From Ganoderma boninense (Eukaryota; Basidiomycota; Agaricomycetes; Polyporales; Polyporaceae): 64,000 bases of DNA. Below, one piece after another: positions 25,586 to 37,545 of this stretch (positions are counted from its first letter, which is position 1; the number at the start of each line of letters is the position of its first letter). The notes below the pieces were generated by a model. That model saw only the letters and a list, made by a program, of their open reading frames with translations. It was not told the origin of the DNA and made no database searches. The stretch covers positions 4,418,134-4,482,133 of the forward strand of contig CM035304.1 in assembly GCA_002900995.3 (NCBI GenBank). Reading direction: 5' to 3'. A program made the position numbers and the translations under genes.

Positions 25586-28059
25586 TCAAGTCTCGCTCGT
25601 AGGGGCCGGCGTCGTAGTCGCCGTCGCGACAGCCAAGAACCTCTCCCAAGACGCGACCGTCGCGCTCGGCGCCACGAGCGTGCCCTGCGTCGCCGACGAC
25701 CCGTAGAACACCTCTCCTCCCCCGAACAAGTAGTCCTGCGCCAGCGCGGGGTTCTCCCCGCCCACGACGGACCCATCCTCGCACACGGTCCCGTTCGGGT
25801 TATCCCCCAGGATGAACTCGCGCAAGAATACGAGCGACTGCATCGGCTTGTACTGCGGGATCAGGTGTCCCGCCCCCGCGAACAGCACGTACGAGACGTT
25901 GCGCTCCTGGTGGACGATGCCCGCGGGCGCGCCGTCGTCGTCGTACCAGGGCGTCGCGGGGCGCCGCGCGAAGCCCTGCACGCCCCCGAAGGTGAAGTTC
26001 TGGATGACGGCCTCGGTGCTGCGGTGCGCGTCCTGCGAGTCGTCGTTGCCCGAGTAGAACACCCAGGGGATGCCCTTGGCGGAGGCGTTCGCGAAGAGCT
26101 CGGTGAGGAACACGGCGGGCTCGATCGAGAGGTCCCCGTGCCGGTTCGGGGTGTCGGTCAGGTAGACGTTGCCGAAGGGGTACGTGAACGACTGCGTCCA
26201 GTTCTTGGAGAGCGGGGCGTGCAGCGCCGCGCGCACGCGCGGGTCGTTGAGGAAGACGGACGGGTCGAGGTTCACCTCGGGCGAGAGCGCGTCGGGGATG
26301 TCGAAGGTGTCGAGGGTGCCGTTCTCTGAGGGATAAGAGAGACGATCGTGAGCAACCCCGATGGAAGATTGGAAAGATTGGACGCGTACTCCAGGGGAAG
26401 GTGAAGTTGAACGCGTAGTCCCACATCTCCTGCCAGACGTCGCAGCCGTACCAGCGGTCGATTGTCCCGTTCGGGCGTCCGGTCAAGTCGCGCTTCCACA
26501 GCGATCGAGCCTCCTCACGGCGCTCAAAGATATCCGCCCGTTTCATATCATCGAAGTTGCTATGCACGTGCGCAGAGTACTCGGAGATGAACTGTTTCCT
26601 CGAGGATGTGCTGAATAGAGCCTGCTTCGCAGCCGCGCTCGTCTGGTTAGCGATCTGACCAGACGCCACGAGCTGTGGTGGGAAGGTGCCGCCTGTCTGA
26701 GGGTAAGTGAAGTTGAGGTCGTACCCGCAAAGATGGTGTCTGTCCAGTCGTCAGCGCATGAACTGAAGAGTGTATCATAAGCCAAAATATGACGCACTGC
26801 TCTTTGAAATAGTTGAAGACGTCGGAATCGTATCCAATGAGCTCAGGGAAAGACTCGAGGAGAGTGATCTGGTCGAACAATTAATTGGGTTGGGTGGTAG
26901 GCTGACAAGGCGACGCACAACTGGAATCTCCCGATTAGTTCCATATGAACCGATGAAACCATTTCCAATGGCGATCTTGACAATCTTGACAGGAGGGTCG
27001 TCCAAAGGCAGTATATGTTTCAAGAGGTATGGCTGCGCGGACGTTGGATGTGTGATATCACCCTCCATGCCTACGAAGGAACTTACAATATAGTGCCCTG
27101 CGTAACTTTCACCCGCCAAGTAAAGGGGGCGCGTCGCAAGGCTGGGGAAAACCTTTACAAGGTTTCTGAGAAAGTTGATCTAGGAGTGCTATGTCAGCCC
27201 TTCATGAACATCTCGGGAAATGACTAAAAACAACGGACAAAATCTTCGGCCATCTGGTCTTCGTCGGCAACTACACCAAGGGGGGTCACGATACAGCTTT
27301 CAAGTCAACCGTATAAGATCATACCATATCCCATCGAATCGGCAGTAGAGAAGCCCGTTCCTGTTCTCAAACACATGAGGATTGAAACAGACGATGGGAG
27401 GGGAGGCTTACCAACAGGTTGGTCAATCCAAATAGTGTCAGCGAGCTGGTTCCAGCTGTACGGGTTCAGAGTCCAAGTATAATTAGGAAGCACGTGGATA
27501 GGGCCGTTCTATGCTACCATGGTGAGTTGCTATCACGCGTAAACCTCAGAGATCATACCTCCACGGCTAAACCCAACATGCCTGAGGAGCCTGGTCTGTA
27601 GAATAATCAGAACATAGATAGCGCATCCCGACTGGATATCTCACCCGCCCTGAACCCACAAGATCCATGGGTCGCTGTTCTCCGGACATCGAGCCACGGT
27701 GAGCGATCCGGGACGACCTACTTTCTCAAAGCCCCAGAAGAAAAAGGTGTCGTTTGGATGTCCGACGCGATCCACAGGGATGTTACCCGCAAAGCTGCGG
27801 GGAAGACTGGCGGCGTCCGTGAGATTAGGCAGAGGCTGAGTCACCTCAAAGTCTGGTAGATACAAGAGATACAGGTCATGCATCTGAAGCCACAACAAGC
27901 CGGGAGGGACTCACATCGCTGCCACTTGGGGCTTAGCGGCCCCATCGGTTGTCCGGGCCATGCATTGGGGAAGGAGTTAGGCGGGGTTTGTGCACATACA
28001 AAGCTCACAGTGGCCAAGATAAGACTTGCGTGGATGAGCCAAGCTGGGGGACCGGGCAT
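25586..28059 (-). CDS. Secreted S10 serine carboxypeptidase, copy 2
   Basis: This paralogue of copy 1 is apparently intact. The start at 28059 gives a signal peptide (MPGPPAWLIHASLILATVSF, ending near VCAQ) and then TPPNSFPNAWPGQP, matching copy 1. Further blocks are NDTFFFWGFEKVGRPGSL, DPWILWVQGG, SYSWNQLADTIWIDQPVGK-like, and the catalytic-serine motif MAGESYAGHYI. Near the 3' end, WVFYSGNDDSQDAHRSTEA supplies the acid and AGHLIPQYKP the histidine. The last exon reads straight through DGSVVGGENPALAQDYLFGG to a Thr/Ala-rich end (TTTPAPTSET) at 25586, without the hydrophobic tail seen in copy 1. Many introns interrupt the 5' half. The two copies flank GPI1 on the same strand. Confidence 0.9.
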
Positions 28060-28687
28060 GACGCGAGCAAGGAGGACCTTGACGGGCTGACGGTTAAAGC
28101 CCCAGCTCATGGGGTCTCATATACGCCCTATCAGCCGCCGCCACGGGCCCACGGCCCACCTCCGGGGAAGTTGGAGACGATATATATATAACGACGAAGG
28201 ACGTTACCTCGTGTCCACACGGCAAGTAGAATAGTCTCCATCACAAATCGCGACCCTGAACACTTGTGGATTCCTCGTGGAGAAGTTAAGGAAATAAGTA
28301 TACCCAGCTGACGGGTCGTGGTAAGTAGAGCGACCGAGTGAGACCAGATTACATCCCAGCGTTCTCGAGGACAGAGAGGCGGTGTTCCGAGATCGGTGCT
28401 TGACATGCAAGGTGAAGACTGTCTGTGACTGATGATTGTGCGGGGCATTTGTGCATGGAAGTGAGCGGAGGCGGGTACTTGCGTATCGATATTTGTGCGG
28501 CCATCCGAATGCCAGCTCATTTGGAGAGATTTGGGAGAGGCCAGGGCGTTGGCGCTGGTGGCGGCTCGGAGTTTTGCGTGACCGTGGCAGTGCGTCGGAA
28601 GCGTTGCGCGCTCCGAATCGGCCGAGCGTTTGCACGAAACCACATCCACAATCACACCTACCGCATACACTCACCCTTTTACCTGCC
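28060..28687. promoter_or_regulatory. Divergent promoter region
   Basis: The starts of S10 copy 2 (minus) and an unknown gene (plus) face away from each other here. A TATATATATA run lies near 28184-28193, about 130 bp upstream of the carboxypeptidase start. No gene was seen. Confidence 0.35.
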
Positions 28688-30114
28688 ATGGACGACCACG
28701 AACTCGATATCACAGTTCACAAGCTCTTGTTGAACTCTGAAGATGCTTCCCAGCTTCCATCCCAGAGTATCTTAGCCGACGCGACACGATTCGTCATCTC
28801 AACCACCCGCGAAATACGTTGGCGAACACCCCTTCCCGTTGATCACTCCCTCTTCAGTACGCCTTAAACTAATCTGCCTGTTTAACATCTCCCTGGATAT
28901 TACACATCTGACTTGTATGGTTCATGTACTTACAGGTACACGAGGACCATGCTTCCAATATCATCGTCTCCCAGACGATCAAGCTATAAAAAAGTTGTTA
29001 CCCCCGCGATCGCCAAACGCCTTGAAAGAATGGGATGAAGACATTGCTGTTGCTGACATTGAACCGTGGTCTCTTAAAGACTTGCTCGATTTTGACCATA
29101 GTCATCTCCACCACCTGCTTGACGCGAGACAGGCTGGTTCCTCTCCGCCGACGCCAGTGCTCAGTGCTGGTGGTCGATATCAACCTCCAGCAACGAATAT
29201 CAAGAAGAGGGCTAGTTCAGACTCCCATTTTCCTCATCGTCTACCGAAGCGGCTCAAGCTTGATATGTCCCCTCTCCGAGGTGTTTTACCCGCAGTGAGT
29301 GCGAAAATGATCCTCCTCTGCGCTCTTCCCTCGGTGCGCCATCTCACACGCGCATATAGCCGCATTTTTACCCACAACAGCTTACCAACAACCACGACTT
29401 TTCCTCCCTCATACATTCTGCAACCTGGCCAACAACGGATGGCCCTCCCCAATACATCCCTTCACACGCGATAGCTGCGAGAAGTACCTCCAAGATCAAT
29501 ATGCGAGGCTGGCTTGGATAGTCCCTATCCGTGGTTGTCTCGAGTGGGATGGCGCAACGTCTGCCTCTATCTTATCCAATTTGGAGGACACCGACTCCCC
29601 TGTGGAATTAGAGTGCCTTCCTACTCCTCGCATCGAGGGCTCTCGGGAGATTTTCTGGACGACAGACGCTTTGATTCAACTGTGGGACGTATTGAAGAGC
29701 CTCCGGGAAGTCGGAAACCTCGGCGCACTCTCGCTTTCCTTCTATGCTGTCCCATCTGCAAGCACCGCAGGCTCCATGGAGCAGTGCTCCTATTTCGGGT
29801 CTCACAAGCAAACGACACCCTCGCGTTCTAATCCTCCCCTGTCTCCCTCTCCTCATCCTGCTGCTTCTCCGTCTGGCTCGACACCGATTCGCTCTCCGCT
29901 ACGAGGGGTCGATCACTTCAAGGTCTACCACGACGCGCCGTATACCAAAGTCGTACGGAGCGCGCTGCATGGCTGGTCATATCGGAAGAGGCGACCGGAA
30001 AATACGACTGTTGAAGGGCGCCAGGCTTGTCTTGGTGGACGAGCGTTCGAAAGGCCTCCTGCTTTGTTGAGCTCTATCCCTAACCCACTGTTGTCGCATA
30101 TATTCCCTTTGTAG
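28688..30114 (+). CDS. Unknown protein, three or more exons
   Basis: I do not recognise this protein. Exon 1 begins MDDHELDITVHKLLLNSEDA and is joined across an intron near 28858-28935 to FQYHRLPDDQAIKKLLPPR. A central region has helical segments (PWSLKDLLDFDHSHLHHLL) and a basic patch KRLKL. After an intron near 29293-29358 the frame giving DSCEKYLQDQYARLAWIVPI continues through WTTDALIQLWDVLKSLREVG into a Ser/Pro-rich linker, then YTKVVRSALHGWSYRKRRPE, and stops at 30114. The phase at that second intron does not fit the best GTGAGT donor, so either another donor is used or a base is missing. No signal peptide or membrane segment is visible; the basic patches suggest a nuclear protein. Confidence 0.5.
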
Positions 30115-30676
30115 CGCCTCCAAGAGCAAGCCTTACAACGCAGCCCGCACTCAAAGTCCACAGCGATACGACGGGTTGCGTGACTGCATCAGGTGACTCA
30201 AAGAGTCGGCCCGATCAGAGGGCCCGGGAGTCAGCCGAAGGCTTCTCGACTTCTCGGGGAATTGCAAGCGAATTATCCACCTGGCACTGGCACAGCCGGC
30301 TTTCCTCCTCACCGATAACTCCGCTGGTGCACGTCCAAGAAAACATCCGAGTCACGATCACGACCAAAAACAGTCCAAAACTTACGGGGACATTTTGGCC
30401 GGGTCCGGTGATTCAGGGTTATACTGCACCTGTCTCCTCCTGTGACCCGTCATCTGCGCAGGACGCTTCTACTTCATCGTCACGACATAGGGCACGCCTT
30501 TGGTTGGATCAGCGAGATCTGTCTCGTCGCGTCGGCATTGCGAACCCGGACTCAAACGTTTAGGCGGAATGCACATAAAATGGCTGGAGGACTCGTTGCA
30601 GACGCGTCGAGCTCTCTCAACTTCATTTTCCTCGCGGTCCTACTTCGCTCCAAAGCCAGTGGAAGCGTTGCTCAAG
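30115..30676. other. Intergenic, no gene seen
   Basis: This is the spacer upstream of the carboxylesterase. It should contain that gene's promoter. No motif-bearing frame was seen. Confidence 0.4.
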
Positions 30677-32732
30677 ATGATCTCGACACGTCTTCTGCCG
30701 TACCTGAATGTCCTCGCGGGTTTGCTTGGGCTCGTCGCGGGAGCTGATCAGAGCGCCGCGCCGAATGTCGTGGACCTTGGCTACGTCAAGTACAGGGGAA
30801 ACCTCTCCTACCCGGACACGGTCGCATACCTGGGCGTACCATATGCGGAGCCTCCGTTGGGCGAACGTCGATGGAGAGTGCCTCTCACCTTGAACACCAC
30901 ACGCGTTTCGAACGAAGCCGAGGGCCAGATCGTCGACCTGACCACATATCCCGACTTCTGTATTCAAGGAAGCACTGGTGGTGAGTCGCATGTTTTTACA
31001 TCCGGATCGATGGAGTCGAGACTCGTAGGCTAATGCATGCGCTATATGCAGCGGGCGACGCCGGTGGGGCAGGAAGCGAAGATTGCCTGAAGCTCAATAT
31101 ATACACACCAGCCGGTGCGAAGAAGGGCGACAATTGTAAGCGGCACACCCTACGGGACTGCGAGTACGTACGCTGACCTCGGCTAAATTCTTTAACCACA
31201 GTACCCGTGCTCGTCTATATTCATGGCGGAGGTCCGGACTGTCCTCTCGCTGTTTTCTATCCTTCCGGCTGACTCGAACCTCCAGGCTACGTTTACGGGA
31301 ACCCGGCTAACTGGCCGTTCGACCACTGGATCCACCAGTCGCCCAATGTCGTCGTCGCATCGGTCTATTACCGCCTGAACTCCATTGGCTTCCTGACCGT
31401 CCCCGAATTCGAGAGCCAAGGCCTGGGCGACTTCAATGCTGGATTCTACGACCAAATCGAGGCTCTGCGGTTCGTCAAGGAGCACATTGCCTCCTTCGGT
31501 GGCGACCCGAACAAGGTCACCATCGACGGGCAGAGCGCTGGCGGCGCGAGCATCGAGTTACACCTGACTGCCAACGTCGGGAGAGACCTGTTCCATCAAG
31601 CGATTGCACAGAGCGTGTACAGGGCGCCGCTGCCAACGCCGGAGGAACAAAGGGTCTGCGCTTTTCAAAGAGATGTCGCCAAGAGATGGTTACTGATTGA
31701 CTTCAATCCAGCCCATGTTCAGCTATTATGCGGAGCAAGCGGGCTGTGGTTCTGGATCTGTGGCGGCGCAGGTTGCGTGCCTCCGCAACGCCGACGTGAG
31801 CGCCTTTCTCGCGCACAGGACCTTGTCATGTACAACTTGTACGTACTTCATGGGCAGCGTTCACGTTCACGAATGACCGACCGACGTCCGTGTGCAGTAC
31901 TGGGGCGTACAAGTCCTTCCATCCGGTCCTCGACGGCAAGCTCTTCACCGAAACCCCCACAATCTCCCTCCTAACCGGCAACTTTGCGAACGTCCCCGTC
32001 ATTGCCGGGTAAGCAAGCACGTCTCCATTTTCGTCGCCTTCCTTCCTGTGGCGTCGGATCCGTCAAGGCTCACGCATCAGCTAACGTGAACTTGAATGGG
32101 ATGACAGTGCGACGTCCAATGAGACCCTTTCCGGCGGCAGCAACATCACCCAAGCCCTGAAGACGTACTTCCCCGGCTTGACCCAAAGCGACCTCGATGA
32201 GTACCTCGAGGTCTACCCCGCCTCCGACTTCGACAACGCAGCGCAGCGCTTCACTGTCGCCACCGGCGAGTCCGACGTGCGCTGCGGGCGGGAGATCATC
32301 GGGCTCGCTGCCGCCAAACGGCCGACGACGAAGGCGTTCGCGTACCGCTACAACCAGCACCCGAGCACGCAGGCCGCGAACGACACGAACGTGTACCACG
32401 CCGCGGAGAACTGGATGATGTTCCTCGGCACGAGCACGGGCTTCAACGGCTCCACGACGTTCCAGCCGATGACGGCCCTGGACGACGCGTTCGCGGCGGA
32501 GCTCATCGCGTACTGGCTCTCGTTCGTGCGCGCGGGCGACCCGAGCACGTTCAGGCTCGCGCGTTCGCCTGTCTGGCCGGAGTACACCGTGCAGGGCAAG
32601 GAGCGCATTGCGTTGCAGGAGCCGAGGACGGACGACACGAGCGTAAGTGGGAGCACTGCGGAGCCGGAGCCGGAGCTTGAGACAAGCCGGTGTGCGTTCG
32701 TCGCGAGCAAGGCGGCGCATCAGCAGGCTTGA
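30677..32732 (+). CDS. Secreted type-B carboxylesterase/lipase
   Basis: This is an alpha/beta hydrolase that cleaves carboxylic esters, likely secreted. The start at 30677 gives a hydrophobic signal (ISTRLLPYLNVLAGLLGLVA). The family blocks follow in order: YLGVPYAEPPLGERRW; SEDCLKLNIYTP; LPVLVYIHGGG joined over an intron to YVYGNPANW; VVVASVYYRLNSIGFL; and the nucleophile elbow DGQSAGGASIELHL. Later come PVLDGKLFTETP, a probable acid in SNETLSGG, and the histidine in YHAAENWMMF. Seven or so GT-AG introns, one splitting HGGG from YVYGN, keep frame. The C-terminus after the hydrolase fold is short and acidic, ending AAHQQA at 32732. At roughly 530-550 residues it fits the family. Its natural ester substrate cannot be deduced. 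Confidence 0.92.
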
Positions 32733-33009
32733 AGCTTGAAGCATTGAGCCCTGACTTCGATAGGGACATGCCAGAAGTGGAACGCAAAACGCACCACCAA
32801 AAAAGCGTACTCCTCATGTCTGTTATGGATTGTACAACTAGCGGAATGTATGCAAGTTACAAATAACGACCATGAACTTACCCGTATCGCAACTACCAAA
32901 TGTATACCAATTCAAAATCAACATCGCTCTACAGTACTCTAGCTGAAGACGACGGAATTGTACACCAGCGAACGCGGCGCCGGATCGAAGCAGCATAGAT
33001 GGCATCGAA

Positions 33010-35028
33010 TCAGTACAATTCGTCCTCGGAATCATTTGAATCGTATTCGCGGCCGCCACGAGGAATGGACCCGTCGTCTCCATACATCTCACTGCACGGG
33101 GGACGATTAGCAAAGGACACCCATACAGGCAAACGGCACGCACAATTCACGAGCAGCAACTTCGTCAGCGAGGTCATCGTCCTCGCTGTCCCCATCGTGG
33201 CTGTGGGACCGGTCGCTCCCATCGTCGCCGTGATACTCTTCGTCATCGTCGCCGTCGAGGAAAGCGGCAAGGTCCCGCCGCGACAAATAAGGGCCACGCA
33301 GTTGCGCCGGCCTGATCTGGACACCGTCGCCATCCTCTTCGTCGTCCAGGCGGTCAACGCCTTCGGGCGCGCGAGGGGCGTCACCGTCGTCGTCGTCAAT
33401 GAAGCTGCTCTCGTAACCGGCTTCCTCATCGTCCGAGCTCAGGATGGAGATGCTAGCCCTGCGTGGCGCCCGTCCGCGGGCAGGTCCTCGCGGACCAGCG
33501 TCGCCATCGTCGACCGACTCGATCTCCGTATCTCCGCCCCCGTCCCACTCGCGGTCGCCAGGCGCGCGGGCGTCCGCCATGAGGAGGTCGTGGGCGTGGT
33601 TGTGGTCTGCCGGCTGCAAAAGGTGCCGGAAGAGCGAGCGCAGGCCCTCCGCGCCCCATGGGGGAACGGGAAAATGCCGTCGTCGCTGTCTTCGCTCCCA
33701 TCGTCGAGGTCGAAGTCGTGCCCGTCATGTCCGGGGTAGTCACGTCCGCAGTGCGAGCACATGCCGTCCCAGATCTCGTGGTTGCAGTCGAGGCAGCGGT
33801 ACACCGCGTCCTCGTCGTCGCGCAGGCCCATGAGCTCGATCTCTTGCATCGCCACGGGGAAAGGTACCCCGCCGAACGCGTGCTGGCCGCCCGCAGAGCG
33901 GAAGATGCCCACCCAGGGGTCGGCGTTGGCGCTGCCCTGGGGTTGTTCGGGAGCGTCATTGTAGAAGCCGGTGGCGAGGCCGCTCTTTACGAGCGTAGCC
34001 ACCATCTCCTTGAGCGACCAGATTTCGATCGGACGGTCGCGCACGACGGCGCGACAATGGGGACAGGTCTTCTTGCGGTGCAGGACCGGGATGACTTCAT
34101 CTGGAGGAATGTCTGGCGGAGGAGCTTTGAACCAATTGACGAGGCATTGGTAGCAAGCTGAATGGCCGCACGGTGCCAGAGCATAGGGACGGTGCATTAA
34201 GTCCAAGCAAATTTGACACGAAAGCGATTGTTGTAGTGAGGACACGAGGGTTTCGTGTTTTGAGACGAGCTGTCGAGGTAATAGTCAGCACATCTGGTGC
34301 CTCCTACCATTTAAGAATGTCCGCCGCGATAATCATGACGGTTCGCGAGGCGGTATCAATCCCGTCCGATAAAAAATCAGATGCGCAACGCACGCTAGTT
34401 TTATCCGCGACATGCTTCTGAAGGTCTGCAAGCTGCTGCGAGTCATTCGGGAGGGCATCCGCGTCTGGAGTGGCTCGGCCCTTGCCTTTGTCTAGGCTCG
34501 GAGAGGCCTTAGGCGTCTGCGACGAAATCTGAGCGTATACATAGACAAAGAGATCACCCCGCGCACCGTGGATGGAGCCAAGGGCGGGGGAGACAATAGG
34601 TCCCGCTCCGGCAGTGGCGACTGCAGTTTTGCCTCGAGTGCGGGCATCGATGAGGGTCCTGCGGACGGCTGACGCGCGTCATCCCGCGTCATCTTGCTTG
34701 GAGGGGCTACGACGGGACCATCTGGGTCGCTGATGGTCACAGAACGGGAACGAATGCGGGATAGCGCGGGCTTGGTCGCAACGGTGGGGGACTCGGCGTC
34801 GGACTCAGGAGCAGACTCAACCACAGACACTTTACGTCTCTTCTTGCGTCTCTTCCTCTTCTCCTTAGAATCCCGACATTTCCCCTGGTCTCCCACAGCC
34901 TCGAGTGGCTTGACTCGCTTGGGGTCGCGTTCTTCAGCGTCTTCTGAATCTGACAAGATTCTCCTCTTTGCGTTCCGGCCCTTGGCGGCGGGCGAGACAG
35001 ACCCCAGTACGCGGAAAGGTGAGGACAT
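33010..35028 (-). CDS. RING-type E3 ubiquitin ligase with acidic tail, one frame break
   Basis: This is a probable ubiquitin ligase; its substrate is unknown. Exon 1 (from 35028) is disordered and basic, with a KRKRRKKRRK nuclear-localisation-like run. After introns a short coiled segment (SQQLADLQKHVADKTS, then LVSKHETLVSSLQQS) leads into a C3HC4 RING: SCQICLDLMHRPYALAPCGH, then ACYQC and TCPHC. A second Cys cluster (YRCLDCNHEIWDGMCSHCGR) may bind zinc. The C-terminal half is strongly acidic with many Asp/Glu runs. A last intron joins to YDSNDSEDELY at 33010. The frame changes at about 33655-33666, within FPFP...: one more C in the C run would give FPFPPWGAEGLRSLFRHLLQ, continuous with the acidic tail. 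No intron fits there. Confidence 0.8.
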
Positions 35029-35222
35029 GCAAAGAACAAAGAACGGCTGATTAGACTCTGGCAGTAAGTTGTGGACGTGAAAGCGAGCGACCAGTCCCGG
35101 TTGTGGTCAGAGGCAGGAGTCGACGCGCAAGAACGCCTCCGGTTCACGCCACCACAGCCCCGAGCGGCGCCTAAACTGCCCACAATGCACACAATCAGCT
35201 GACTTTGAAAGGTTTTCGGAGA

Positions 35223-35640
35223 CTGAATCTCACCCCGCTGAATCTCACCCCGCGGAAGGGGCGCGGTGGTGTTAGCGGTACCATCGAGCAACTCGATAAA
35301 GCCCAGTGTCCAGAAGTGCAGAAGCACTGGGTTCGAGACCGTCCCGGGAATTAGTCTTCCCTTACCGCTAGGGGTTTTAGTGGGTATGGCCGGTTGGTTC
35401 ACGCCGGAGGAGTATTTCCAGAGCACGCTGCACCCGAGGCTCTGGAAATGTGCGTAAACGCATTTCCTCCTTCGGGTTGGTGCTCAAATCTGCGAGGTTT
35501 AAACCCCTTGCAAATGGCCGGATCGGGGAAATTTACCTGAGTTGGTCATCAGCGTTGCCTTAAATTCTACCAGACATGCCTGTAAAAGGACCACCGTAGA
35601 AATTGGCAATATATAGCGCTCCACCTGAATCTCACCCCGC
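35223..35640. mobile_element. SINE-like insertion flanked by a 16-bp direct repeat
   Basis: The 16-mer CTGAATCTCACCCCGC is present at 35223-35238, 35238-35253 (sharing one base) and 35625-35640. Between the second and third copies lie 371 bp without coding potential. The 5' part has GGTTCGAGACC at 35330-35340, an exact match to the RNA polymerase III B-box consensus, and an A-box-like TTAGCGGT near 35272-35279. Short perfect hairpins are present: ATCGAG/CTCGAT, and CCCAGTG/CACTGGG just before the B box. This layout fits a tRNA-derived SINE with a target-site duplication. I see no other copy in the window. The tandem first repeat copy is unexplained. Confidence 0.55.
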
Positions 35641-36150
35641 TTTGGCTAAGATAAGATAACCTGCAGCCAGCCTCTCGGTTCGTCGGCTCTTGCGTCGCGC
35701 TCAACACTCCACTCGTTGCTTTCCATCCCATACCCGTCGACAACGGCTCGCACAACCTCCTGCCGCCTGCGTCGCTCTGCGCGCAAACCGCGAGGACGAT
35801 GAGGTCCCCCCACCTCGACCAAGCCTCCTCAGCGAAGCTCTTCGGCGTGGGCCGCAGCTCATTCGATTACTTCGACATCGCGGCAGCGCCTCGGATACCC
35901 ACCCTCATGGAGAGCATGGCCCAGGCACCAAGGTGGAGCTCCCCATGGGATCTTGCAGGAGGTTTTCTTGGACCAATCGTAGCCCCGCGTGCGGCCGCTG
36001 CGAGCGCGATTCCTCTCAAGACCCATGGCCAGCTGGCTCAAATCAAGCTGGTGTTGTCCCTAGGTCTCTCGACGTTTGGAACGACCAACCGCGCAGCCTA
36101 TCTAATATGGGCTTTTCTCGCCCCGCCAACGTTCTGGGTTCCTCAGGGAC

Positions 36151-37545
36151 GTGACAAATAGCCCCGCGTTCTTCCTGGCTCAATCCCTTTCTATCGCGCA
36201 GGCGGGCACGCCTGTGTCGCCTTCCCTGCCATTCATCGCCCCCGATGCACCAGATCCCGCGAAGCATCTTGTTGCAAGGACGGCTAGGAGGGAGCGGTTC
36301 CGCGCGCGTCCCTGGACCGACTCCCAATTTGTCTGGCTGGCCCTCTACTTCACGCTCAACCTTTGCCTTACGCTGTACAACAAGAGCATGCTGGTGCGCT
36401 TCCCTTATCCGTATACGCTGACCGCCGTCCACGCCTTGTTCGGGAGCATGGGTGGATATCTGTTGAAGGAGCGGGGAGCATACACGCCCGCGCGGTTGAC
36501 CCCCAAAGGCTACGCCGTCCTTGTTGCGTTCAGTGTCCTATATTCGGCCAACATTGCAGGTCAGCAACCTATCGCTCCAACTTGTCACTATCCCTGTGAG
36601 TGTCCAAGAAATTTTGCCTCCATATCGTGTCCATCCTCGATATTGCGAAAGTAGTGGGAGTTGTATGATATGCTTATGCTGACACCCGGAGCAGTTTCAC
36701 CAGGTCGTACGCGCCGCAACACCCATATTCATTACGCTCCTTTCCATGTCGATCCTCGGCGCCCGGTTCAGTAGTGCGAAGATGGTAACGCTATTCACGG
36801 TTATGCTTGGCGTTGCACTCGCGTAAGTCTCACATTTATTTTCTACCACATATACTCCGCTCAATCTATCGAACCAGAACATACGGCGATTACTACTTCA
36901 CGAACATCGGCTTCCTCCTCACCCTCTTTGGCACGTTCCTTGCCGCGCTGAAAGCAATTCTATACCAGCATCCTACAATCCCCATCATCCGCACCGCACA
37001 GAGCTAGACTACCGCTCATTCCACCACGCCTCAACTTGCATCCTCTCGATCTCGTCGCCCGGTTATCGCCCCTCGCTTTCATCCAGTGTATTACCTACGC
37101 CTTCCTCTCCGGGGAATTGGGTCGGATTCGCTTCGTAGTCTTCAGCAGCAGCACATCCTGGTCTGGGTGTTCGTATCCACTCCTGTTGTTCGGGAACGGA
37201 TGCATAGCGTTCGGACTCAATGCCATCAGCTTCACCGCCAATGGCAAGGTCGGTGCGCTGAACATGACTGTTGCCGGTGAGCACAATAATCCTCAGCCTT
37301 GTCCGCTCGCTCTCCTCACGCAGCCCCGTATACCAGCCAACGTGAAGCAAGTCTTGACGATCTTGCTCTCCGTCGTCATCTTCGACCTCACCATTACGCG
37401 CGCAAATGCGTTGGGGATCTTGGTCACCATAGCCGGCGGCGCATGGTACGCTTGGGTAGAACATGAGGAGAAAGCTCTTCGGCCTCGTATGAACGGAAAG
37501 CGCGTCGCGTCACGTAGTAATATGCATACACCTCTACTTCATTAA
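36151..37545 (+). CDS. Triose-phosphate/nucleotide-sugar-type transporter (TPT family), one frame break
   Basis: This is a multi-pass Golgi/ER-type drug/metabolite transporter of the TPT family, which exchanges sugar phosphates or nucleotide sugars; its substrate is unknown. Family blocks are WTDSQFVWLALYFTLNL, TLYNKSMLVRFPYPYTLTAV, then NIAVSNLSLQLVTIPFHQVV after removing an intron. They continue with RAATPIFITLLSMSILGARF, ATYGDYYFTNIGFLLTLFGT, the block LDLVARLSPLAFIQCITYAF, SFTANGKVGALNMTVAANVK and GGAWYAWVEHEEKA. At 36955-36962 the frame changes between LAALKAI and YTSILQ; one surplus T explains it and no intron does. An open frame from 35799 (MRSPHLDQASSAKLFGVGRS) may be an upstream exon of the same gene, so the start is uncertain. 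Confidence 0.8.

Noticed and set aside
25562..26329. Plus-strand frame of 255 codons opposite S10 copy 2
   Set aside because: It is an antisense shadow. The minus strand carries the catalytic blocks of the carboxypeptidase.
35254..35360. Functional tRNA gene at the start of the SINE-like element
   Set aside because: The B box is perfect, but no acceptor stem, proper anticodon arm or T stem can be formed.
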